From Hedera helix (Eukaryota; Streptophyta; Magnoliopsida; Apiales; Araliaceae): 64,000 nt of DNA. Position numbers and translations under genes: made by a program. The stretch spans positions 21,919,056 through 21,983,055 of the forward strand of contig OX359270.1 of assembly GCA_947179155.2 (NCBI GenBank). Reading direction: 5' to 3'. How positions within the stretch are numbered: position 1 is the first letter of the stretch; every line of letters starts with the position of its first letter. The notes beneath the pieces are model-generated. The model saw only the letters and a list, made by a program, of their open reading frames with translations, was not told where the DNA came from and did no database searches. Below, in pieces: positions 1 to 12,149 of the stretch.

Positions 1-2980
1 ACATTAATAGGCTAGAAGTCAGTTTAATTGATTTGCTTACGATGTTGAAGACTGTTGAGAGTCACTTTCCTTCCTAGAAAAACCAAGTCTTACTCGTAGA
101 TGAATTTTCTAAGCGGAAGAATATGGCCAAAGGTATTTCTGAGGAGTCAGAAAGGGTAGAAGGCAAAAGAAAGGCTAAATAATAGACATAAATAAAAGTG
201 ATCCCGAAGGCAAAGGAGTTTGCTTTCATTGTGATAAGCTGGGACACTGGAAGAACAACTGCAAGAGAGTTGCATTAGTTAAGTAGAAGAAGTTTAATGA
301 AGCTTCAGCTACAGATATAGATTTGTTCATAATAAAATAGAACTTTCTATAAGTCAAGTTTCTACTTAAGTATTAGATACCGGATGGTGGTCTCACATAT
401 GCAAGTCGTTGCAGAGACTAAGTAGAAGTAGAAAGCTAAACAAAAGGATAAGTAATTATGTGTTGGGGAATGAAGCAATGGTTGCTGCATTAGCTATATG
501 AACTTATAGTTTAGCACTGCCTATAGGCAAGCCTATTAAGTTAGTAAGTTGTTACTAGGTTCCAGTTCTTAGAAACATTATTTCAGTTCCATGTGATGAC
601 AAGGAAGGATTTTTGACATTATAATAATGAACAATCGTTGTTCTGTTTATAATGATAATGTTTTATTTAGAACTGGTTGATTACTTAATGGATTTTGTAT
701 ACTTGACTTACATGAAAAATATTCCAATTTGAACAAACTAAAAGTAAAGAGATAATATAAATCATACCTTCAGGCAATATTGTTAACTCAGTCACGTTAA
801 TGAAACAAGACCAAACAAGATTGTATAAAGATAGGTTTTAGAGCTTTTGATTATGAATCAAATACAACTTGTGAATCTTGTATCATGGACAATATGACAA
901 AATCTCCATTTAGTGGACATAGAGAGTGAGTTACGGAGTTGTTAGAGATGGTACACACAGTCGTGTGTGGGACCTATGATAACAAATGCAAGAGGAGGAT
1001 ATTCATTCATTACTTTCACAGATGATTCTAGATTTCGATATATGTATTTGATGAAATACAAATCCAAATCGTTTGAAACGTTAAAAGAATTCAAAAGTGA
1101 AGTATAGAAACTAAAAGCCAAAAGTATTAAAGTTTTTCGATTAGATCGAGAAGGGAATACTTAAGTAGTAAGTTTCTAGATCATCTCAAGCGAAATGGTA
1201 TTCTCACAGAATGGACATGGTAATGATCCATAATGAGTATTATTGATCTTCCAGTATCCTTCTAAGGTTATGTCTTAGAAATGATCGCATATCTACTAAA
1301 TAAGATACCTTCAAATTTCGTCCCCAAGACTTCGTATGAGTTATAGATAGGGAGGAAACCAAGTCTTAAGCATATTAAGATTTGGATTGTTCAGCTTATG
1401 TCAAAAGGTTTGACATGATAAGCTAGGGACAAGATCTGATAAGTATAAACTTGTGGAATATCCTAAAGAAAAAGTTTAGGGTATCACTTCTATAATCTGA
1501 CTAACTAAAAGGTGTATGTTGAAACACGCTGCCTTATAAGAAAAGAAGTTTATCCTTAAAGGGTTAGTGGGAGTAAAATAGATCTTGAAGAAGTTTAAGA
1601 ACTACAAAATACAACAGATCAAGTGAAGGAATTTGTACAAGTAGATAAACCTATTGTACCACAACCAAGTCGTAAATCTGGTTTAGTACTGAAGATACCT
1701 TAATGGTATGGATTCATCATAGATGATGATGATAAGGTACACATCATAGTGGATGATGATCCAGATATATACGATAAGGTATGAGTATTAGATACTCGAG
1801 AGAAATGCTCGATGACAATAAAATTCGAAATGCGTCTTTGGAGAAAGACTAAAGCAGATGACTAGATGGAGACGTATAAGACCTGACTAGTGGTAAAAAG
1901 ATTTCAAACAAGGTCAATGAGTTGACTATGATGAAATTTTTCATTAGTGAAAATGCATATATCCATTCGGATTTTACTTACAGTTGCAGCTTACTACACA
2001 AAAGGATATATGTATGATACAACTAAAAGGATTTGTCTACATCTAGATGGAGCAAATCAAGTATGTAAGTTACAACGATCCAATTATGAATTGGAGCAAG
2101 TTTCTCGAAAACGGAACATCCGTTTTGATAAGACAATCAAAAGAGTTTAATTTTATCAAAAACGAGAATGAACCAAGTATGTACAAAGGTTAGTGAGAGC
2201 ACTGTGACATTTCAAATATTATATTTTGATATAATATCGATAAGGAATGATATACCGATGCTACAATCAGTAAAGATGCAGTTGTCTAAAAACTTCTCCA
2301 TCAAGGACTTGGGAGAAGCATCCTAACATTCTATTCAGGATAAAGGTCTATAGAGATAGATTATAAAGGATGCTCGGCTTGACCCAAGGAACGTACATTA
2401 ATTCGTTGATATGTACTAGACTTGATGTTGCTTATGTATGATAAGCAGATATCAGTTTAATTTTGGAGAAGAACATTAGAAAAGAGTTTCTAATGATGGG
2501 TCTGATATAAAACTAGAGGGCTTAACAAACTCAAGTTAGTTCAGACTAATCAAGATAACAGTATATCCGTTTCAAATAATATGATTACCGTGAACGATGT
2601 TGTAGTGAGTTGGAAAAGTTCCAAACAGTAAAGAGTTGTTGATTTAGTGACAAAGACATAGTAAATAACTATAAGTGAAGTTGCAAAACTGATTGTTTGG
2701 TTCAACAAGTTCATTACAGAACTTATAATGGTTCCTAACATTAAAGGAGTTTAATTCACCAAGGAATCTAGGTCTCATCTGAAATCCAAACATGTGTTGC
2801 AACACTTTCATATGATTAGATAAATCATTAAAAAGGAGATGACATCATAAAGATGGTAGACTCTCATAACAACATTACAGATCCACTAACTAAAGCATTT
2901 ACTAAGCAATTTGTACGCCACTTTGAGAAGAATGGTATGGGGATACCAAAGGGTAATTGGCTTTAGTGCAAGTGGGAGAT
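1..2980 (+). pseudogene. Decayed Ty1/copia gag-pol (5' truncated by window edge)
   Basis: Remnant of a copia polyprotein with many stops and frameshifts. In order: a CCHC zinc knuckle near 221-262 (CFHCDKLGHWKNNC), an aspartic protease near 365-470 (LDTGWWSHIC in place of the usual D-T/S-G context), integrase core near 960-1160 (DDSRFRYMYLMKYKSKSF), RT palm-like sequence near 2240-2330 (LSKNFSIKDLGEAS) and RNase H near 2580-2930 ending in the copia hallmark DPLTK. The order gag-PR-IN-RT-RH is that of Ty1/copia. A purine-rich tract (agtgggagat, 2971-2980) lies just before the 3' LTR and fits a polypurine tract. No open frame is long enough to be functional. The 5' LTR and start of gag lie outside the window. 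Confidence 0.88.
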
Positions 2981-4921
2981 TGAAAGTAGTATGCTCTCAA
3001 GCCAATCACATTTAATGTGATAAGCATATACTTTGTAATCTTGTTCATTTATCAATAAAAGTATCAAGACATTTCTTTATTCATGATTAATTGCTTGAAT
3101 TAATCAATTCGAGCAATACTTTTAGAACCATGATGAGGATCATGCTAATAAGATCTAAATTCAAGATAGCTCAAAACTAAAATTGTTCCTAATCGTTGGA
3201 TCACTAAAAAGGGGATTAGTAGATCCGAATAGATTGATACATACTATGATTGCTCTTATGAAGAGGATGATTGATCTCATAATCATTTATGTAGAGACAT
3301 TAAAGCAAGTATGTAGGTGCTTATTAGAGAATAAGTTCACTGAACGTGACTCGCTCAAGGAACACCTAATGGAGTTTTACTTGTCTGTCAATAGGAGTTC
3401 CTTATGTGATAGTCGTACAAGAGATCCTTGGACTTGAGATCATCATAGTATCTTGTGTGTGCTAAGTTATACTTTGACATATTCCTTAAGACCTATTGGT
3501 GTATCAAAAGATATGCTTGAGTATAATAAGGTACACATAAAGATAGGTGAATGATCAACAAAAGATCTACCACTTCCAGTAAAGGGAGAGAATGTCCTAT
3601 GCGATTTAATAAGTAACAACTCAGAAATCCCTGGCCAGGGTTGAATGAAATTAGAAAGGAGTTTCTAATTTACATTAACTAGAGTTGTGTATTTGTGAAT
3701 TGAAATGCATACGATCAAATTAATAAGACTTGACAAAAATTCCATGTCTTATACTTGATTAGGACATTGTGTGGTACAAGGATTGAATTGTACGGTAACT
3801 ATTTGTTGAAAAGTTCTTTTACGATCAAATGTTGAAATCTATATTATCTGGAATGTCGACTAATCTCTAAGGGGGCTTACCCTTATTGTGGGATAATTAT
3901 TTATTCTGAATTAAAGAGTTAATTAATAATAAATGAATTAGAATTATTCTAATTTATTTATTATACAACTGGTTTAATATGAAGAACCTAAAGGGTCACA
4001 CCGCAAAAGAGTAATATTTATTTTAGAAGTGGATGACATAATCGTAATAATAAATTAAGAATATTTAATTTGTATTGCGGTGATAGAATAAATTAAATAG
4101 CTTAATATTTATAATTTAGTATTTTAGAAATACTAATTATAAATTAATAAGAGAAGTCTTATTATTATTATTATTACTATTATTATTATTACTAGTATTA
4201 TTATTTAGTTCCTAAATAGTTTAGGAATTAATTAATAAGTAGTAATATTATTATTAAATAATTAAGTTCCTAAATAGTTTAGGAATTATAATTATAATAA
4301 TTAATTAAGTTACTAAATGGTTTAGTAATTAATTAATAAGAAGTACTCTCATTATTAAATAATTAAGTTCCTAAATGGTTTAGGGATTATAATTAATTAA
4401 TTTAGTTCTTAATTAAATTAAAACCTTAATCCTAAATAGTTAGGAGGGTTGACTATATCAATAAATAAGAGTAGTCTTATCATAGAATAAGGTTACACAC
4501 TCTTTCAATAGAAGAGAGAGTACTCCATAATTCTCTACATCTAAGGAGCTAGAGAGAGAGAGAGAGAGAAAATTAGGGTTAGCCACCCATGGTTTGGAGA
4601 AACCATAATCCACTTCTTTAATTCATAGATCTCTTGGTGGATCACCTCTAGAGGCTTCACACTTGGGGAGCTAACATTGATCCGTGGAATCTAATCGGTG
4701 AATTTGAAGAAGAACGTGAAGGATTAAAGGGAGATGAACTTGTACGCGTGGAAGCTTGGTTCTACAAAGGTATAAATTCTTTTATCCTTCCTCAATTAAT
4801 AATAGTTGCACAAAAGGATCCGGGTTATTGGTTTGTACAAAAAATTTAAAATCTGGTTTTTATTGCTTCCGTTGCGCTTATATAATTTGATTATATGTAT
4901 GCCATACTTTTGCAAACCAAC
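2981..4921 (+). mobile_element. 3' LTR of the Ty1/copia element
   Basis: The LTR begins TGAAAGTAGT directly after the polypurine tract and ends ACCAACA, so it has TG...CA ends and is about 1.94 kb. It holds AT-rich repeats of the word 'taaatagtttaggaatta' near 4200-4440 and a (GA)n run near 4551-4568. A second, inverted and truncated copy of the same LTR is present at 43691-45376 plus 49581-49677; alignment to it by eye fixes the right boundary at 4921. No target-site duplication can be tested because the left end of the element is outside the window. Confidence 0.8.
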
Positions 4922-6602
4922 AGATGCTACCTACATCTAGTAACAAAAGTTGGCACAACAACTGGTTCTATGTGTCCAGTTTAGACACCCACCTCCTGTA
5001 ACTCTGGGGTAACCAAGAAAAACCAGTCATCGACCCCATTGCCAATGACAGAAAAGATGAATTTGAATGGTTCTACCAAGTTATCCTTACTGAACCATGG
5101 GACATCACTCTCCTATCAAACCTTTAATGGTTGCATGACCACGGATGTAAGTTCTCCATCTTCGTTCTTGTATACGTGTTCTTTATTTAAATCATTTTAA
5201 TCTCCATGTGCTCCTCCTTTTCTTTTTTGTTCCAATAGTGGTCAAACAACCCCGACCCCAAACAAAACCCATTCTAACAACACAACCCATAACTTTCGAA
5301 CCCCTAGTCTCCCGAGAAGAACGCCTTAGACTTCACCGACCTTGTGAAATAACAAATACGAAGGAAAAAGCGTCGCAAGCTGGTTAAGACTTCAAGCGTC
5401 CCCAAAAACACCCCTGACCCCTTTTTTGTTGAACTAATATCCTTTGTCCGACCCCCTCCTCCTTCACCCTCTACATCCCATTTCCCCGGATATAAGGGAT
5501 AAAGATATATCCCCTCGACCCAAACATCAACCATCACCCTTAAAATCCCCACCAGTAATACACATAGACTTTTAACCCTCGCCCGATCAGGGCCCTCCTT
5601 CCACAACTCCTGAAGCCAGACCCACAACATCAAATCCTCAAACCTTCCCAGTCGAACCTTACCCCTCGATCCCCCTTTTTCTTTTTTCCCAACTATCTTT
5701 CTTCCTATTTAAACCCACCCCCTTTATCCCTAAAGAGCTTTATAGCTTTTTTAACCTTCCAACCGACGAACCCCACTACAATTCTTCCGACCTCGGCAGT
5801 TTGCTGACCACGACTAGTTTTCACCTTGGATAGGTATGTATATCTAACACTTAATTTTTTTCCCCTATCATTAAATCTCCCTATACTAACACACTTTTAT
5901 CCTGGCCAGGCACTTTGAGGTTTCAGCCGTCTCCTGAACCTTCAAAACAAAAATAATGATCAATCTGATGCCATTCATCAGCTCCAATCAAAGCTTTAAC
6001 AATTATAATCTAACCACTTCCAGCTCCACAAAGAACACACCAAGCTCTAAGAGGAACATTCAACATTACAAGTGCAAACTGAAATCTATGACACCCTCAT
6101 CAAGACCCTTCAAAGCCAACTAGTCGAACAGAAGACTAAAAATCAAAGCTTGGAATAGAAATTAATCGATATTGTCAAGGAAAGGACCACCCTCCTTGAG
6201 GAACGAACCGAACGCACCAATAAAATTGAAGAACTTCAAAAATAAAATACTGAACTCCATTAACAAGTTAACAATTTAACAAAGGAAACCAATGAGAAGA
6301 CTAAGGCTTTTCATCTATTTGTCATCACCAACAAGCTTCTGGAAGAAGAAAACCAGCAACTGAAGAGCAAAGCCGAAACACTAATTGAAGATAGCCATCA
6401 TGGAATCATCGAAGAATACAAAAGATCCAAAAAGTTAACAGATGTCATCGTGGATCAATACAACAAAGGATATATCTTTGCTAAGAACATGGTGGCTAAA
6501 GCTGGAGTAAATCCGATCACACTGGGCTTTTCCTCGGATGAAGGTGCAAATGAAGAAAAAGAACCTCAAAGTCAACCAACCCCCCGAGACCCCTATATTT
6601 GA
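4922..6602 (+). pseudogene. Antisense coiled-coil ORF of a Tat-lineage gypsy element (spliced-looking, decayed)
   Basis: This ORF relic runs opposite to the neighbouring minus-strand pol and lies downstream of it, where Tat-lineage Ty3/gypsy elements are known to carry extra antisense ORFs. The first segment (4940-5146) reads KSWHNNWFYVSS...; the last (about 5930-6602) is a long heptad-like coiled coil rich in E, K, Q and L, ending at TGA 6600-6602. Two intron-like gaps have canonical borders: 5147-5238 (GTAAGT...AATAG) and 5834-5909 (GTATGT...GCCAG). The second has a TACTAAC branch-point-like word at 5884-5890. About six in-frame stops are scattered through the coiled coil, so it is dead. 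The left side is cut by the copia LTR. The protein's function is not known to me. Confidence 0.6.
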
Positions 6603-6779
6603 CCTTCATATGTAAAAACCATTGCACTGAACAAAGCATAATTGTATGAAAAAACTTCCTTTATTCCATTAATTGTTTTAAAAAATTACATCTTCTACCT
6701 TATGCCCATAACTAAACTTCAAAAATGACTAAGTACAAAATTAAAACAGAACCAGTGATAATTTAACTACTGATAGTAC

Positions 6780-7790
6780 TTTTTTAACCTAGTGGTATGC
6801 CAATAATTATTAATCTTAGAGCTTAACATATCCCGAAGACGATATATCCCAGGCTTAACAACCTCTATCACCTAATACTAACCTTCCCAATTTGGCATCA
6901 TTTCTCTTGTGTTCTAAGGAGTCAATGCCTCTACTTCCCGAAACACTAAATCACCAACCTCAAACCTCTGTTGCTTAACCATTTTGTTGTATTGTCGAGC
7001 CGTCTTCTGCTAATAGAATGCCAACTTCAAAATCGCAGTGTCCCTAACCTCATCTAACAAATCCAAATTCAGTTTTAATCCTTGATCATTGTAAGCCTCA
7101 GTACCATACGCTAATCAAAACAGGGAATCATCAGTAATAGACCGAGGCATGGTCCTGTAAGCCCACAACATACTAGGAAGCTCCTCGAGCCATCTTCCCT
7201 TAGCATCGTTAAGTATTCATTTAATCCCACTAAGTAAGGTCCAGTTAGTTACCTCAACTTGGCCATTACCCTGAGGATGAGCCATCGACACTCTCTGATG
7301 TTAAATCACCAAGTCAGCTAAAAATCCTTCAAATTTTGCCCCCACAAACTGCAAGCCATTATCTGATACCAACACCATAGGAATCCCGAAGCGAAATACC
7401 ACATACTCCTTTAGGAATCAGATGCAATCCTACTCAGTAACATACCGAAGCGGTTTTGCCTCTACCCACTTTGTCATGTAATCAATCGTTACAATAAGAT
7501 AAGCTACATAACCCCTTCCCTTCGACATCGGCCCCAACAAATCGATCCCCCTAGACCGCAAAATGAATGGGAGATAATACTGATGATAATTCCTCTGAGG
7601 TTCGGTGGGTAACAAAACTGTTTAATTGACACTTGGGACATTTCTGTACATACCCCTTTGCCTTCTGAAACACGGTTGGCTAGTTGTAACCCTGCCGAAT
7701 CAACTTATAAGCAAACAACTTTGCTCCCATATGGTCCCTACAAATACCCTCATGCACCTCCCGAAGGGCATAGGCTACCTCAGACGAGAC
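6780..7790 (-). pseudogene. Gypsy integrase domain (decayed)
   Basis: Read on the minus strand. The zinc-binding HHCC region starts near 7770 (HEGICRDHMGAKLFAYKLIRQGY) and is followed by a C-x2-C remnant. The catalytic core has the first Asp in SRGIDLLGP with TIDYMTKWVEAK just downstream (7430-7615), the second Asp in VSDNGLQF near 7340, and the Glu in HPQGNGQVE near 7260. The C-terminal part (LLDEVRDTAILKLAFY, later a GPY-like decayed segment) continues to about 6780. The DDE residues are present but stops and frameshifts break the frame. In an active element this domain inserts the cDNA into chromosomal DNA. Confidence 0.8.
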
Positions 7791-7996
7791 CAAACACTTC
7801 ACCATAGGGCCAGAGTATGTTCGCTGGTAAAGATCCCCATCAATGAGACAGAAGTAGGCACTCCTATACTTGATCCTTTTTGCCAATAACTTATCCGAGG
7901 GCAACTTTCCATTTGCCAAATAATCCAAGTAAGATGTGAACCAGCAATTTGATCTTTCCAAACACTTAACTTCCTTCTTGTAAATGCTGGGCTCGT

Positions 7997-8460
7997 TTAA
8001 AAAATCCAAATAAACAAAACCTCCCAATAAACAGAACCTCTAAAAGACTTTTTCTGCGTAGCGGCCAATTTTGATAGGGCATCATCTACAGTGTTATCAC
8101 CCCACTCTATACCCTGAAGAGAGTATAACTCAAATCGAAGTAGCAGCATCTTCACCTCGGATAAGTATTTTTCCATCCTTGCCCCCCGAGCTTTATATTC
8201 TCCTTGGATCTGTTTTGCCACTAGTTGAGAATCACTAAAAATGAGAACGCTTCAAACCTCCAAACTCTGAGCCAACCTCAAACCTGCCAAAATTGCCTCA
8301 TACTTTACTTCGTTATTCAAAATCTTAAACTTAAATCTAATTGTTTGTTGAACCTTGTAGTCATCCGAGCTAGTCATGATAACCCCCACACCACTAGCAT
8401 CAGTTGTGGAAGAACCATCCACATACTGGTCCAAGTAAAAGATGAAGTTGACTGCTCCTC
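7997..8460 (-). pseudogene. Gypsy RNase H domain (decayed)
   Basis: Minus strand. An RNase H-like start YVDGSSTTDASGVGVIM with the catalytic Asp lies at 8380-8430. It is followed by a conserved Glu context (NNEVKYEAILAGLRLAQ) near 8290, with the rest (ADALSKLA-like 'VDDALSKLA') near 8080-8100. A run of coding without recognised motif (7680-8027) links it to the integrase zinc finger. Several stops separate the pieces. Tat-lineage elements often carry a second RNase H; I cannot say which of the two this is. Confidence 0.7.
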
Positions 8461-8839
8461 AGTTATCAATCCGACCCGACCCCTGAAACGGGTTTTAGGT
8501 CTTATTCAGAAAACATGCACTCTATCATGAAGTCTACAAGCATCTAGCCATTGATTGTTGGTCTTGGCTTATATTCCAAAGTAAACTGGCTGAGCTCTAC
8601 TGACCAAGCTACCATCCTTCTAGAAGAATCAGGCTTATGAAGACCTTCTTTAATAGTTGATCTATGTATATTACTATCACCCAACCCTTAAAATAGTGCC
8701 TCAGCTTTCTCTACTAGCAACCACCAAAGCGTACGCGCACTTATCTAGATTAGGATACCTAGTCTCGGCGTCTCTTAAAACATGGCTAACATAGTAGATT
8801 GACCACTACCTTCCTCCTTCTTTTCCAACCAGCACTGCC

Positions 8840-9530
8840 CCAATTACCAAAGAATTAATTGCCAAATATAAAAAAAGCGATTCCCTCGGCTCAGACTTCT
8901 GTAACAAGGGATATGTAGACAATAATACTTAATTCCCTGAAACACAACTTCACATTCTAAAGTCCATTGAAGTGTCTTCTCATTCTTAGGTCTTTTCAAT
9001 GTGTCGAAGAATGGTAAGCACATTTCCACTGACTTCAACGTGAACCTTCGTAGTACAGCCACCCAACCCATTAATCGCTATACGTCTTTAAAGATCTGAG
9101 GAGACATCATGTCTAGAATGGCTCTGATCTTTTCTGGATTAGCTTTTATCCCTCTTTTGCTGACCAAATACCCAAGGAATTTTCTTGAACCGAGCCCAAA
9201 AGTGCACTTGGTCAGGTTGAGTCGCATATTATAATGACGCACTGTTTGGAAGCATTCCTCCAAGTCTTGCAGATGATTAGACACTCTCCCACTCCGAATA
9301 ATCATGTCATCAATGTATATTTCCTTATTTCTACCAATCTTCCTTTGAAACACCATGTTCATCATCCTCTGATAAGTCGCCCCAGCATTGATGAGCCCAA
9401 ATGTCATTCGGTTATAAGCATAAATCGCCCGGTGGGTGATAAAAGCCATCTTCAGAATATCCTCTTTCGCTATCAAGATCTAATTGCACCCCGAGAAAGC
9501 ATCCAAAAAGTTATGCGGTTGGTTCAGAAT
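8840..9530 (-). pseudogene. Gypsy reverse transcriptase domain (decayed)
   Basis: Minus strand. The domain begins near 9530 with DAFSGCN, continues KMAFITHRAIYAYNRMTFGLINAGATYQRMMN, then the catalytic YIDDM motif (9318-9332) and the LNLTKCTFGLGSRKFLGYLVS palm/thumb segment (9078-9476). The thumb and linker follow at 8844-9071. The residues upstream of DAFSG, expected in a full RT, are absent because the element stops at the junction near 9530. Confidence 0.85.
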
Positions 9531-10450
9531 TCCTGCTAGAGCAAATACTTGAGCGTGTCTCTATGATTCCATCAAAGAATCAAGGAACTGACTTGATGGC
9601 CCTAATAATTGCAGACATCAATCAAGATTTTAAGTAAAGTTCTCTTGAGCTTCATCAGAAATTGAACAAGATCACTGATGCTGCATCCAAAGTCCCTATA
9701 GAAATAGGCATAGAATTTGGAATAAAAATGACAAAGATGTTTAAAACCATTGCTGATAGTGTCCCTGAAAGAGATGATCTCTACATCAAAAGGATTCAAG
9801 ATCAAAAAGTTGTTATACTTGAATATCAAAAATCCAATGATAGATCTCTTCAAATACTTCATAACAAGCTCATTGATATGAGTACCTCTTCACTAACTTC
9901 AAATAGGATGTTGTCAAACTGATGATTCCCTACAGAAAACAGATGTTGTTATGACTCTTGTACACCAACAGAATATTAATGCTAAAAAACACTTAAAAGA
10001 TCACAAAGATGATATAGCATCTTTAAGGGGTCAAATATAGGAACTTATTACTGGTGTGGAAGACATACATAAAAGACTTGATACTCTAGTTAATAAAAAA
10101 AGGGAGAGAATAGAAGAAGCACAAAGAGTTCAACAATCATCAATTCAGTCATCTCCACTTGTTCGAGCTATTCCCCTGAGACAAAGACAAACACTAGTTG
10201 AATCATCGAACAAAGTATTACTATCAAGCATTCGACCACTAAATGACCCAATGCTCTTAAACAGATTATCTCAAGGGGTTCATATTAAAGGAGAAAAAAA
10301 AAAAGAATAAGAAATCTACTGCCAAGTCTTGGTCCAAGACCATCTACCGAAGAACTTTAAAGAAGATATCATGAAGAAAGAGATAATTATAAAAGAAGAA
10401 AAGAAGCTGAAAGAAGAGATCCTCCAAGAAACAAAAAGTTAAGGAGATAG
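9530..10450 (+). pseudogene. Unrecognised charged, helical ORF relic upstream of a SIRE-like LTR
   Basis: Three open pieces are joined across stops: about 9540-9640, 9662-9922 and 10056-10310, with a further frame-shifted tail to about 10450. The peptide is rich in K, E, Q, I and L, with likely coiled-coil stretches (KRIQDQKVVILEYQKSNDRS; MEDIHKRLDTLVNKKRERIE). It lies just 5' of a copia-type polypurine tract and LTR, the place where SIRE-type copia elements carry an additional 3' ORF. I did not recognise a domain. It could be the decayed extra ORF of a SIRE-like element or the C-terminal part of an unrelated repeat ORF. Confidence 0.4.
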
Positions 10451-10653
10451 AAAAGCAAATAAGTTTAATTAGAGGTACACTTTGAAAAATATTTCCTGTA
10501 AACTGATATATTCAATTAATAAATTCATACTTTCTCTATAGAAATACAGTTGCTCACTGTATCTAAGTCATGTTTAAATTTTGAGTTTTATGCATCTTAG
10601 AATTGATGAATGCTTGAAACTATTAGTTTTGTCATCATTAAATAGGGAGATAT

Positions 10654-12145
10654 TGTTAGTACAAATGCATATTTGAAGGATTTGATGATAACTTGAATTG
10701 ATTGATAATATATATTTGTACCCAATAGGTTTTATAAAGTCATTAATGATGAAATTGATGTACAAAGACTTAGAATAGAAAGATTAAATTTATTAGGTTG
10801 GTTTTATGAACTTAATGAATGTATAGATTATATGATCAATGATCGTAAAGACAGAAGAATCTCACAGAGTCTACTCTTGAATCGAAACGCTTAACATCTG
10901 CCTTGCTGAACTGAGCTGAGCTGAGCTGAATAAGGACCGTTGACTTTAAATTTGATCATAAAGCAAGAGAAGCTCGTAGAGTGAACTCTAAAATCGCAAG
11001 GCAAATGAATATCATAAAGATGACTCTGAAGTTCGTAAAGAAAAGTCACGAGCATAAAGTTAAGTCTAAGTTCAAGTACATTTTGTAAAGTTGATCGTAG
11101 ACCAGGCCAAGACAAATGTACTTCGTAAAGTTGAAGGATCTCAGGAACTTTACGATTAACAAAATCATAAAACAAGTTTAATAGTGAACTAACATCAGGA
11201 TAATCTGAAAAACAAGAACTTTAAGAGGTATGCTCGTCAAACCAAGTTTAAAATGAAAGTCAAAAAGGGTTGTGTCTAAGGTCTATTTAACCAAGCAACA
11301 TCAGACATAAAAATATCATTTTTGAAAAACTGATGTGATGGCAGTGCTAAAAGCATAATCCCTTAATGTCATAATCAAAGATCCTCAAGAATCAAGGCAT
11401 TAAATGAGCAACGGCTACTTATCAATGGGAAAATCTCAAGGATTTCTATAAAAAGAGATCAAGATTCAATTAAACGAAAACGAGAAAAAATATTACAAGT
11501 CAAATTGTTCTCAAAGTTCTAAAAGCTCTACCCTATGATCAAGAACTACTCGTTCTGCTGCTAAATTCCATTAGAAAATGAAAACTTAAACGTCAACTTA
11601 GCAGCACCTCTCAAATCACTTTATCACTCATGATTATAGGTCTTAATGACCTCAGAGCTGTCAAGTTTAAGTGACTTGAAGTGATCATAGTGATCTGGTC
11701 TTAGTGACCCCAAAGCTGTCAAATCTAAGTGACTTGAAGAGATCTTAGTGATTTGGACTTAGTGTCTTAGTAACATCTGTTGAGTCTAAATGAATTAAAG
11801 GAATCTTAGCGATTCATTGTTGTAATGAGTCTTAGTGAGTTGCATCCTTAATGAATTTCCTGCCAAAAGTGCAGAATAGTGAACTAGGAGGTCTTTATGC
11901 TCCGAACTACTTAAAATTTTTGTGTCCATTTACTTTCTGTTCTTAAATTTCTGCATTAACTATATGTGATTTATTTCCATAAGTTTAACTAGATTCAGAA
12001 CAAAAATTTCACTAAGTCCGTGAAAGGGTTTTATCAAATAAATATTCCGTTTGTGCTTACGTAAATTAACTTAATTTATTATCCAGTAAATTTTCTTTAA
12101 AATACAAAGTTTTTAAAAATATATCTATTCAATTCCCCCCATTCT
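10654..12145 (+). mobile_element. SIRE-like copia LTR (right end truncated)
   Basis: Preceded by a purine tract (aaatagggagatat, 10640-10653), the LTR starts TGTTAGTACAAATGC. It ends in the run 'attcaattcccccc' near 12138, a typical near-terminal motif of SIRE/Maximus-type LTRs. The terminal CA cannot be placed; sequence passes directly into an Athila-like gag near 12150. The LTR contains a diverged tandem repeat (11640-11840). A large part of the LTR (10890-11300) reads as G/A-rich sequence without coding. Confidence 0.55.
11640..11840 (+). repeat. Diverged tandem repeat inside the SIRE-like LTR
   Basis: Three to four diverged units of about 50-60 bp share the words 'cttagtgac', 'gctgtcaa' and 'taagtgacttgaag'. 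They lie in the distal half of the LTR. Confidence 0.6.
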
Positions 12146-12149
12146 AAAT

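Larger units (their letters stand above)
4922..9530 (-). mobile_element. Decayed Ty3/gypsy element, Tat lineage (partial)
   Basis: On the minus strand, reading from 9530 downward, the domain order is RT, RNase H, integrase, which is the gypsy order. The RT-thumb wording (RRFTLKSVEMCLPFF) and the antisense ORF beyond pol both point to the Tat lineage. gag, protease and the LTRs are missing. The element is cut on the left by the copia LTR ending at 4921 and abuts a different copia remnant near 9530. Domains are annotated separately. Confidence 0.75.

Noticed and set aside
5304..5633. 109-codon minus-strand ORF
   Set aside because: No domain and it overlaps the antisense ORF's middle exon on the opposite strand. 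Composition (pyrimidine-rich plus strand) explains it.
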